From Clostridia bacterium (GTDB taxonomy: Bacteria; Bacillota; Clostridia; Christensenellales; Borkfalkiaceae), in NCBI GenBank assembly GCA_900770685.1, contig CAAGLC010000090.1, positions 1-12,586 on the forward strand: a stretch of 12,586 nt of DNA, read 5' to 3'. Under the pieces are notes generated by a model. It was not told the DNA's origin. It did not search any database and worked only from the letters and a program-made list of their open reading frames with translations. Positions 7,122 through 12,586 of this stretch are shown here, in pieces. The position numbers and the translations under genes were made by a program. Positions within the stretch are counted from its first letter, which is position 1. Each line of letters begins with the position of its first letter.

Positions 7122-8522
7122 ATGCTTAATTTCCTACCATTAGAAGATAAAGAAGAAATACTAGATAAATACTTTCAAAACCAAAAGGACAGGTTTTGCG
7201 ACCTTTCTATTGGCGTAAAGTATATGTGGAGAAGAGAATACTCCATCGAATACGCCGTTTATAACGATACGCTCGTTATTAAAGAAAGTAGCGACGAGTA
7301 CGATCCGTCCTTTTACTATCCCATAGGGAAGGACGTTGAGGGCGCTCTTGACCAAATAGAAAAATACTGTAAAAATCAAAATTTGCCGTTAGTTTTCGGG
7401 TGTGTTAGCCAAGAAAACGCAAAGAAATTAACCGAAAGATATCCGCTGTGCAAGGATTTTTTCAATAGAGATTGGAGCGATTACGTTTACGACGCGCAAA
7501 ATTTTAAGACCTATTCGGGAAAGAAGTTTAGTGGTCAACGAAATCACGTTAATAAGTTCAAAAAGACCTATAAAAACTACTGCTTTGAAGTGATAAACGA
7601 GCAAAATTTCAACGAAGTGGTAAACTTTTTACACGATTACGAAGTTTTTAATCGCGTTCAGGACCAAGCCAAACGCGAAGAAGTGGAAATGGTTCACGAC
7701 CTGTTAAAAAACCTTTCCAGACTTAATCAGCTGGCAGGGGTGTTAAAGGTTAACGGCTCGATAGTGGCTCTATCAATCGGTGAAATCGTTGGCGATTGCT
7801 TAATCGTTCACGTGGAAAAAGCGTTAAAGGACTATTCCGGCGCTTATCCGACTATGGCGCAGGAGTTTGCTTTGGCTTTCGCAACTGAAAAAGTTAAATT
7901 TATTAATAGAGAAGAAGATTGTGGGGACGATGGGCTTAGGACTTCAAAACTTCAATATCATCCAACGGAAATTATTGACAAGTACTTCGTTGAAGTTTAT
8001 ACGGCTTTTGATAAAATTGTTTCGCCAATCACTATCGAAACCGAAAGGCTAGTCGTTTGCGAGATTGAAGAAAAAGACTTAAAAGAGTATAAAAACCTAA
8101 GCGTTGACGAAGAGTTGAACGAGTTTTGGGGATATGATTATAAGGAAGACTTAAACGGAAAAACGCCCGACGAAGAATATTTTTACCAGTTCGTTAACCA
8201 GTTAAAAAAGGGAAAGGAAGAATATCCCGTGGCAGTTAGGTTAAACGGCTTTTTAATAGGAGAAGTTACTCTACACGGGTTTGACTATCAAGGTGGAGTA
8301 GAAATAGGCTTTAGAATTAAAAAAGAATATCAAAACAAGGGTTATGCAAAAGAGAGTGTTGGCGCTCTAATAGAATACGCCTTTAACTACTTGTCCGTAA
8401 AAAAGGTTAAAGCAAAGTGTTATCTGCAAAACCAAAGATCTAAAAATCTTTTATTGGGGCTCGGTTTCGTCGAGATTAAAAAGGACCAAAATTATTTTCA
8501 TTTTGAAAAAACGAGAAACTAA
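7122..8522 (+). CDS. DUF2156 domain fused to a GNAT acetyltransferase
   Basis: A 466-residue two-domain protein. Residues 1 to about 290 match the DUF2156 family (related to the catalytic domain of phosphatidylglycerol lysyltransferases). The family traits are a YMWRREY motif (34-40), DYVYDAQNFKTYSGKKFSGQ (120-139) followed by RNHVNKFKK (140-148), and near its end INREEDCGDDGLRTSKLQYHP (the stretch ending at 286). Residues about 303-466 are a RimJ/RimL-like GNAT domain: ETERLVVCEI (306-315), and QNKGYAKE (404-411) as the acetyl-CoA-binding motif A. The substrate is unknown. I prefer the ATG at 7122 over the GTG at 7101, since the GTG lies inside the terminator stem and the DUF2156 fold begins right after 7122. 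The ribosome site is poor (only AAGA upstream). Transcription is unclear: it needs readthrough of the terminator or a promoter inside parB that I could not identify. Its 3' end overlaps the next gene tail-to-tail. Confidence 0.83.
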   Translation: MLNFLPLEDKEEILDKYFQNQKDRFCDLSIGVKYMWRREYSIEYAVYNDTLVIKESSDEYDPSFYYPIGKDVEGALDQIEKYCKNQNLPLVFGCVSQENAKKLTERYPLCKDFFNRDWSDYVYDAQNFKTYSGKKFSGQRNHVNKFKKTYKNYCFEVINEQNFNEVVNFLHDYEVFNRVQDQAKREEVEMVHDLLKNLSRLNQLAGVLKVNGSIVALSIGEIVGDCLIVHVEKALKDYSGAYPTMAQEFALAFATEKVKFINREEDCGDDGLRTSKLQYHPTEIIDKYFVEVYTAFDKIVSPITIETERLVVCEIEEKDLKEYKNLSVDEELNEFWGYDYKEDLNGKTPDEEYFYQFVNQLKKGKEEYPVAVRLNGFLIGEVTLHGFDYQGGVEIGFRIKKEYQNKGYAKESVGALIEYAFNYLSVKKVKAKCYLQNQRSKNLLLGLGFVEIKKDQNYFHFEKTRN

Positions 8523-8782
8523 ACGGTGTTTTTGCCTTTCTTTACCCGCTCAAGCAGTTTATCGTGAGAACGAATCGTTTCAAGCATTTGCTGTTGGAGT
8601 GGCTTTGGGGAAGAGTTTTTAGTTTGGTCGTTATTTTTATCGTTAGACGAGTAAGTTTGCTTCTTTTCGGTGTTTTCTCCACCGCCAAACAAGTTGATGA
8701 GTGGAAGTGGCGAGCCGTTAGAGTTCTGCTTATAAAAATCAAAAAAAGAGTTAACGAGTTTAAAAATGCCGAATTTGTCCAA
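8519..8782 (-). CDS. Small hypothetical protein, unknown function
   Basis: An 87-residue protein with no function that I can assign. The first ~35 residues are mildly hydrophobic and aromatic, residues about 36-60 are a low-complexity linker rich in Asn, Lys, Ser and Asp, and the last ~27 (PLQQQMLETIRSHDKLLERV and a basic end) form a probable helix. I believe the gene is real because GAGGTG (complement of 8790-8795) precedes the TTG start by 7 bases and the frame is long for this AT-rich DNA. The C-terminal helix resembles short uncharacterised Clostridia proteins as I remember them, which is not proof. Its stop codon overlaps that of the DUF2156-GNAT gene by two bases on the opposite strand, with no terminator between. 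An 80-codon frame on the other strand lacks a ribosome site and is rejected. Confidence 0.6.
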   Translation of the reverse strand: MDKFGIFKLVNSFFDFYKQNSNGSPLPLINLFGGGENTEKKQTYSSNDKNNDQTKNSSPKPLQQQMLETIRSHDKLLERVKKGKNTV

Positions 8783-8821
8783 AATAATACACCTCGTGAA
8801 GAATAAAAATATCTAAATCAA

Positions 8822-8850
8822 TTGCAAAAGCGTGCTTTTTAGTTTATAAT
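8822..8850 (+). promoter_or_regulatory. SigA-type promoter of the lipoprotein gene
   Basis: TTGCAA (8822-8827), a 17-base spacer and TATAAT (8845-8850). The predicted start near 8857 leaves a leader of about 60 bases, which contains the inverted TTCGAC/GTCGAA repeat at 8875-8890. Confidence 0.78.
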
Positions 8851-8874
8851 ATATATCTGTATAAATAAATTATA

Positions 8875-8890
8875 TTCGACTAGTGTCGAA
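8875..8890. promoter_or_regulatory. Inverted repeat with perfect 0A box in the lipoprotein leader
   Basis: TTCGACTAGTGTCGAA has 6-bp arms around TAGT. The right half, TGTCGAA (8884-8890), is a perfect Spo0A box. The left half read on the other strand, AGTCGAA, matches 6 of 7. It lies about 30 bases downstream of the predicted transcription start, where a bound protein would be expected to block transcription. As RNA it could also form a short hairpin with a four-base loop. Spo0A, with a conserved DNA-binding domain, is encoded by the next gene on this strand. Confidence 0.5.
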
Positions 8891-8918
8891 AAATTGACCG
8901 ATAGAAGTTGGAGAAGAT

Positions 8919-10823
8919 ATGAAAAAAATAATTGCTTGTTTATTAACGCTAACCGTTTGTTTGGTTGCCGTGTTCACGGTAACTGCGTGTGACGGTGGTG
9001 GAAAACCGACGACGACCATGACTAATTACGGAAAAGTTTTGTCTAACGACGGTATGGTTGCCGAAACCGAAAATTATATTTACTATATTAACGGTATAGG
9101 TGCTAGTACGGACGATAACTCTTTCGGAAAGCCCTTAAAAGGTGCTTTAATGGTTGCCGATAAATCAACCTTAGACGGTGAGGTTAAAACTGAAGTAGTC
9201 GTTCCAAAACTTTTCGTTGCGAGCGATTATAAGGCAGGAATATTCTTAAGTGGTGAAGGTGAAAACGCGTACGTTTATTACGGAACTCCTAGCGTGGAAA
9301 AGGATTCGAGTGGAAACGTTGCAACGGGGCACCTTACCTTTATGAGAACTAAACTCGACGGAAGTAAGACGGAATCTTTCTTCACCGTAGAAGGAATTGG
9401 CGCGTCTTATAGAATTGCCGAAAAAGACGGCGAAGTTTATATAGTTTACTTTGACAAAACGGAAAATGCGTTAAAATCGTACAATACTGCAAAAAAGAGC
9501 GTAACCGTTATTGCTAAGGTTGACGAAAAGACCAAAAACGAAGTAACGTTCGAAGACGGAACGAAAGGCTATTTAACCTTAGATTCGTATAGGATGGTAG
9601 AAAACGGATACGGAGTTAACCTAATGTTTACCGTTAGCGTTTACGCAGAAAATTATTTTGAACAAAAAGCCGAGGATTTGGGAGACGAGTATGAAAGAGC
9701 AACCGAACCCTATAATCTATTATATACCTACACCGTAGGCGACACCGTTGACCAATACGGAATTGCCGGCAAACTTCTTAAAAACGGAAAAGATAACGAC
9801 CAAGGAGGAAAAGGTAACGACGTTGCTTATTCGTTTAACGTTGTAGAAGACGGATACGTTTTCTATTCCGAAACGGATATTAACGGTGCGAAAAAAGATT
9901 ACGCGCTCAAGTTAAACGCTCTTCAAGAAACGCCCGAAAAGATAATTAATGCCCAAAACGTTAAGGCATTATCCGTCTTTAAGTCGTTAGAAGAAGTGTA
10001 TTACGTTGACGCCGATAGTAAAACCGTTTACGTAACCACCCTTATCGGAAATGATTATCACGTTAAGAAACCGGTATTAAAAGGCGATAAGGTTTCTTCA
10101 TTATTATATATTTACGAAGATTACTTGTACTATTACGCAACCAGCGGTAAACTCGCAAGAGTTGCTTTAACGGAAAATGCCGAGGAACAGTTAGTATCAG
10201 AAGACGTTGTTTCGTCAACTTGGTACGATCCCGAAATTGTAGAAGTCGGCGAAAAGGCGTATATGTTCTATTGCGACAACTCGACTGCGGGAAATTCATA
10301 CCTTAAGTTCGTTGACTTAACTTCTCAAGTAGAAGAAGTTGAGGACGAAGAGAACGAGGGCGAAACCTACTTCACCCTAAAAGGACAAAAATTCCTTGCC
10401 GTAATGACGGCTAAAGATAAGGCTAGTTTAACCGTTCAGGAAATAACCGCGTTGCCTGTTGTAGATATAGAATACGTAATCAACGACAACGGCGAAGTTG
10501 AATTTACCGAAGTTATATCGGCAAGAGCATCTTACGACGCTCTTTCAAAAGAAAGCAAGCAAACGGTAACCGAAGAAGCCTTAACAAAACTCGAAAATGC
10601 GGAAAAGGCACAAGCGCTCGCTAATTATTATTATAAATTAAGAGAGTGCGATTCTTACGCCGATATGAGCGACGCGGAGAAATCGGCTTTCAGGAGCGCT
10701 TTTGACGGCGCAAAAGCATACCGTCAAGAGTTAATTGATTCCGGCGTTTACGAAAAAGTTAGAGAAATGCTTAAAGAAAAATTTAAGTATTACTACCAAG
10801 TGGCAAGCCAAATTTTTGCTTAA
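8919..10823 (+). CDS. Secreted lipoprotein of unknown function
   Basis: A 634-residue protein with a lipoprotein signal: basic MKK, hydrophobic core 4-22 and lipobox VTAC with C24 as the acylated cysteine, so it should be anchored outside the membrane. Residues about 37-510 are rich in beta-strand patterns with recurring Tyr pairs (YIYYI at 53-57, YVYYG at 118-122, LYYYA at 403-407), suggestive of a beta-propeller-like fold; I cannot name the family with certainty. After about 511 comes a helical region where ISARASYDALSKESKQTVTE (533-552) and LTKLENAEKA (555-564) resemble the helical repeats of Gram-positive surface proteins. No enzymatic motif is visible. GGAG (8910-8913) precedes the ATG by 5 bases. 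It has its own promoter, a possible Spo0A site in its leader and a terminator downstream, so it is monocistronic. Confidence 0.8.
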   Translation: MKKIIACLLTLTVCLVAVFTVTACDGGGKPTTTMTNYGKVLSNDGMVAETENYIYYINGIGASTDDNSFGKPLKGALMVADKSTLDGEVKTEVVVPKLFVASDYKAGIFLSGEGENAYVYYGTPSVEKDSSGNVATGHLTFMRTKLDGSKTESFFTVEGIGASYRIAEKDGEVYIVYFDKTENALKSYNTAKKSVTVIAKVDEKTKNEVTFEDGTKGYLTLDSYRMVENGYGVNLMFTVSVYAENYFEQKAEDLGDEYERATEPYNLLYTYTVGDTVDQYGIAGKLLKNGKDNDQGGKGNDVAYSFNVVEDGYVFYSETDINGAKKDYALKLNALQETPEKIINAQNVKALSVFKSLEEVYYVDADSKTVYVTTLIGNDYHVKKPVLKGDKVSSLLYIYEDYLYYYATSGKLARVALTENAEEQLVSEDVVSSTWYDPEIVEVGEKAYMFYCDNSTAGNSYLKFVDLTSQVEEVEDEENEGETYFTLKGQKFLAVMTAKDKASLTVQEITALPVVDIEYVINDNGEVEFTEVISARASYDALSKESKQTVTEEALTKLENAEKAQALANYYYKLRECDSYADMSDAEKSAFRSAFDGAKAYRQELIDSGVYEKVREMLKEKFKYYYQVASQIFA

Positions 10824-10848
10824 AAAATTAACAATTAACACTAAACTT

Positions 10849-10882
10849 AAAAGCGTGAAAAAGTTTCACGCTTTTATTTTTT
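10849..10882 (+). terminator. Terminator of the lipoprotein gene
   Basis: AAAAGCGTGAAA (10849-10860) and TTTCACGCTTTT (10864-10875) form a perfect 12-bp stem with the loop AAG, followed by ATTTTTT. The stop codon lies 25 bases upstream. Confidence 0.92.
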
Positions 10883-10969
10883 GCATTTTTAGACCGAAAA
10901 GTTTTGGCTATGGGGTTTCATAAAAAAAGGCTTAAGTTAATGGAAAATTTATAACCAACGGTAAATGAC

Positions 10970-11026
10970 AGACTTTTGAACGAATTTTCGACAAGAAACA
11001 AGACTTTTGAACAAAATACTCGAAAA
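10970..11026 (+). repeat. Tandem 31-bp-spaced direct repeat upstream of spo0A, containing a 0A box
   Basis: AGACTTTTGAAC occurs at 10970-10981 and again at 11001-11012, exactly 31 bases apart, with loosely similar sequence after each copy. TTCGACA at 10987-10993 follows the first copy and is a perfect 0A box on the minus strand (TGTCGAA); ACTCGAA (11018-11024) after the second copy matches 5 of 7. The repeats end about 27 bases before the -35 box of spo0A, in a position suited to an upstream regulator. Confidence 0.55.
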
Positions 11027-11045
11027 ATCGCACATTTTATATTAA

Positions 11046-11081
11046 AAATCGTTTGTCAGACGATTTCTTTTGTAGTAAAAT
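11046..11081 (+). promoter_or_regulatory. spo0A promoter with a palindrome over the -35 box
   Basis: TTGTCA (11053-11058), a 17-base spacer and TAAAAT (11076-11081) form a good SigA-type promoter, with a start near 11088. The -35 box is exactly enclosed by an inverted repeat, AAATCGT (11046-11052) and ACGATTT (11060-11066), which looks like an operator. I found no clear SigH promoter, although SigH drives spo0A in Bacillus. Confidence 0.65.
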
Positions 11082-11112
11082 ATAGAAAAAGAGAAAAAAA
11101 ATAGGAGTAATT

Positions 11113-11874
11113 ATGTCAAAGAAAACGGTATTTATCTTGCAGGATACGAAAGAAGCGATTGACGAACTAGTGATGAATTTTAATGAAGACGGAGAATACG
11201 AAGTTATAGGCACGTCGACTGACGGGATATCGGCTCTTTCGCCGTTAGCAGAGAGGAAGCCCGATTTTTTGATTACCGGCTTGGTGCTACTTGGATACGA
11301 CGGGCTTAGAGTAATGGAGAAGATAAAAGAACTGGGAATTAAAACTAAGATTATCGTTTTGAGCGCGTTAACGAGAGAAGAAATCGTTGCCAAGGCGGTG
11401 GGACTAGGAGCGTCCTATTTTATGGCTAAGCCGTATAAGTTTTCCATACTTAAAGAAAGAATGAATGCCGTGCAAGAAGAGAAGAAGGTGGAAAAGAAAG
11501 AGCTGTCGTTAGGTGGGGCGAGAGACGTATCTTTAGAAGAAAAGATTAGTAAAATTTTTATTAACGTTGGAATACCACCGCATATCAAAGGCTATTCCTT
11601 TTTAAGAGAAGGCGTAAGACTTGCCGTTGAAGACCCCGAAATTATAAATAATATAACCAAAAGGTTATATCCGTCTATCGGAGAAAAGTATAATACTTCC
11701 GCGTCTAAGGTTGAGCGTGCTATTCGTCACGCAATAGAAGTTGCTTGGAATAGGGGTAGAATAGAGAGCATTAATAATATTTTAGGCGTTAGGGCGTATA
11801 TCGGAAGCGAAAAGCCGACCAACGGAGAGTTTATAGCGCTTGTTGCCGACAAAATGTTGTTAGAAAAAGCTTAG
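11113..11874 (+). CDS. spo0A: Sporulation transcription factor Spo0A with a degenerate receiver domain
   Basis: A 253-residue Spo0A, the master regulator of sporulation entry. The C-terminal effector domain (about 138-253) is strongly conserved: IPPHIKGYSFLREGV (154-168), the YPSIGEKYNT stretch (186-195) and recognition-helix region SKVERAIRHAIEVAWNRG (198-215), then EKPTNGEFIALVADK near the end. The N-terminal receiver (1 to about 122) keeps D11, S84 and K106, but the phosphoacceptor Asp56 of B. subtilis is Gly56 (context KPDFLITG), Asp10 is Gln10, and the usual MP after the phosphoacceptor is LG. It therefore should not accept phosphate from a classical phosphorelay. The frame is intact, so this is not a decayed gene. 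AGGAG (11103-11107) is 5 bases before the ATG. It has its own promoter with likely operators, and may regulate itself. A normal Spo0A elsewhere in the genome cannot be excluded. Confidence 0.94.
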   Translation: MSKKTVFILQDTKEAIDELVMNFNEDGEYEVIGTSTDGISALSPLAERKPDFLITGLVLLGYDGLRVMEKIKELGIKTKIIVLSALTREEIVAKAVGLGASYFMAKPYKFSILKERMNAVQEEKKVEKKELSLGGARDVSLEEKISKIFINVGIPPHIKGYSFLREGVRLAVEDPEIINNITKRLYPSIGEKYNTSASKVERAIRHAIEVAWNRGRIESINNILGVRAYIGSEKPTNGEFIALVADKMLLEKA

Positions 11875-11879
11875 CTTTT
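11865..11879 (+). terminator. Short hairpin overlapping the spo0A stop codon
   Basis: AAAAGC (11865-11870) and GCTTTT (11874-11879) pair around TTA, which overlaps the TAG stop. The T-run is only four bases and part of the stem, so termination would be weak. Confidence 0.3.
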
Positions 11880-11922
11880 GCGAAAATAGTTAAAAAAATA
11901 TTAAAAAACGCCATAAAAACAG

Positions 11923-11951
11923 TTTACAAAATATCTTCATATAGATATAAT
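11923..11951 (+). promoter_or_regulatory. SigA-type promoter of the zinc-ribbon gene
   Basis: TTTACA (11923-11928), a 17-base spacer and TATAAT (11946-11951). The predicted start near 11958 leaves a leader of about 55 bases. Confidence 0.78.
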
Positions 11952-12012
11952 ATACTGCAAGCGTAAAAGTGTTGCTAGTTAACTTTATTATAATAATGTA
12001 TGGAGAAATTTT

Positions 12013-12516
12013 ATGCCGGGTGATTATATAAAATGTCCCAGATGCGAATTAAATTATATTAAGAGGGAAGAAGAATACTGTTCCGTTTGTAAGGCGGAAT
12101 TAAGAAAAGGTCCGCAGTTGCTTTTCGCTGTTGATGAAGAAGAAGAGATGGAAGAAAACTTTGAACTTTGTTCTCGTTGCAATCAAAATTACGTTAAGCC
12201 GGGCGAAAGACTTTGCGCAAATTGCTTAAAAGCGTTAGACAGCGAAGAAAAAGAAGTGGAAGACGCCGAGGATAAATGGAAGGAGTTCCTTGACGAAGAA
12301 GAGGAAGAAGAGGAAGAATCCGAAGAAATGATTTCCTTGTCAAAACTCGTTGAAGAAGAAGGCGACGAACTCTTTGACGACGAAGAAGAGGAAGAAGAAT
12401 TCGTTAACGAAAATGATGATGAAGACGATTTTGAAATTCCCGAAATAAACGAAGAAGATTTTGAAGACGACGAAGAAGAGGAAGAGGAAGACGAAGACGA
12501 CGAAGAGGAGTTTTAG
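12013..12516 (+). CDS. Double zinc-ribbon protein with hyperacidic C-terminal tail
   Basis: A 167-residue protein of unknown function. Two treble-clef or ribbon-like cysteine sets are visible: C8-x2-C11 with C23-x2-C26, and C53-x2-C56 with C68-x2-C71. The two units are related in sequence (CPRCELNYIKREEEYCSVC against CSRCNQNYVKPGERLCANC), so they look like a duplication. Each has four cysteines for one zinc. From residue 73 onwards the chain is mostly Glu and Asp, with only short breaks such as KWKEFL (88-93), MISLSKLV (105-112) and FEIPEI, and ends in an unbroken acidic run. GGAG (12002-12005) is 7 bases before the ATG. It has its own promoter. The tail could mimic nucleic acid or bind a basic partner, but this is speculation. 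It may be first in an operon that is cut off by the contig end. Confidence 0.8.
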   Translation: MPGDYIKCPRCELNYIKREEEYCSVCKAELRKGPQLLFAVDEEEEMEENFELCSRCNQNYVKPGERLCANCLKALDSEEKEVEDAEDKWKEFLDEEEEEEEESEEMISLSKLVEEEGDELFDDEEEEEEFVNENDDEDDFEIPEINEEDFEDDEEEEEEDEDDEEEF

Positions 12517-12530
12517 GGTATAAAAAATAA

Positions 12531-12551
12531 ATTAAGGGCAATAACCTTAAT
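12531..12551 (+). terminator. Hairpin after the zinc-ribbon gene, possible terminator
   Basis: ATTAAGG (12531-12537) and CCTTAAT (12545-12551) pair around a 7-base loop. The expected T-run cannot be judged: genuine sequence ends a few bases later at the adapter. Confidence 0.3.
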
Positions 12552-12559
12552 ATGATTAA

Positions 12560-12586
12560 AGATCGGAAGAGCGTCGTGTAGGGAAA
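12560..12586 (+). other. Illumina TruSeq adapter read-through (artefact)
   Basis: The last 27 bases begin with AGATCGGAAGAGC and continue as GTCGTGTAGGGAAA, which is the well-known TruSeq adapter sequence seen at the 3' end of read 2. Genuine genomic sequence ends at about 12559. Any feature called over this end is unreliable. Confidence 0.96.

Noticed and set aside
7800..7820. CACGTG-containing sequence in the DUF2156 coding region as another parS
   Set aside because: Only the central hexamer matches; the flanks differ from the consensus at several positions.
8564..8806. 80-codon plus-strand frame opposite the small protein gene
   Set aside because: No ribosome site, while the minus-strand frame has GAGGTG at ideal spacing and a more protein-like composition.

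Overview
The window looks like one contig end from a low-GC, spore-forming Firmicute (Clostridia-like, probably assembled from short metagenomic reads). The evidence is the AT-rich non-coding DNA, AGGAG-type ribosome sites with ATG and TTG starts, canonical TTGnnn-N17-TATAAT promoters, and sporulation genes (a YyaC/DUF1256 protein and Spo0A) next to a chromosomal parAB pair. TGA is not read as tryptophan in the genes I checked. The last 27 bases match the Illumina TruSeq adapter, so the right edge is an artefact of library preparation, not biology.

Layout, left to right: 1-214 is non-coding and holds a long hairpin, probably the terminator of the leftward gene. yyaC (215-787, minus) and cvpA (925-1680, plus) diverge from a 137-bp spacer with a strong vegetative-type promoter for cvpA and a possible forespore-type promoter for yyaC. 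About 1.5 kb of very AT-rich DNA with no convincing gene follows. It contains two identical parS-like 16-mers whose starts are 31 bp apart. Then come ftsH, parA (soj) and parB (spo0J), closely spaced and probably co-transcribed, closed by a strong terminator. A DUF2156 + GNAT fusion protein starts only 9 bases past that terminator. A small leftward gene of unknown function overlaps its 3' end tail-to-tail. A secreted lipoprotein gene, spo0A and a small zinc-ribbon protein with a hyperacidic tail follow, each with its own promoter.

How the genes fit together: ParA, ParB and the parS-like sites would form a chromosome segregation/origin organisation system. FtsH, YyaC, Soj/Spo0J and Spo0A are all linked to sporulation in Bacillus, so the window is a segregation/sporulation neighbourhood. 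The most notable gene is spo0A. Its DNA-binding domain is classical, but the receiver domain has Gly at the phosphoacceptor position (residue 56) and Gln at the first acidic-pocket position (residue 10). It should not be phosphorylated in the usual way. Perfect 0A-box heptamers (TGTCGAA) lie in the spo0A upstream region and in the leader of the preceding lipoprotein gene, which suggests a local Spo0A-controlled unit. All functional statements are from reading the sequence; no database searches were possible.
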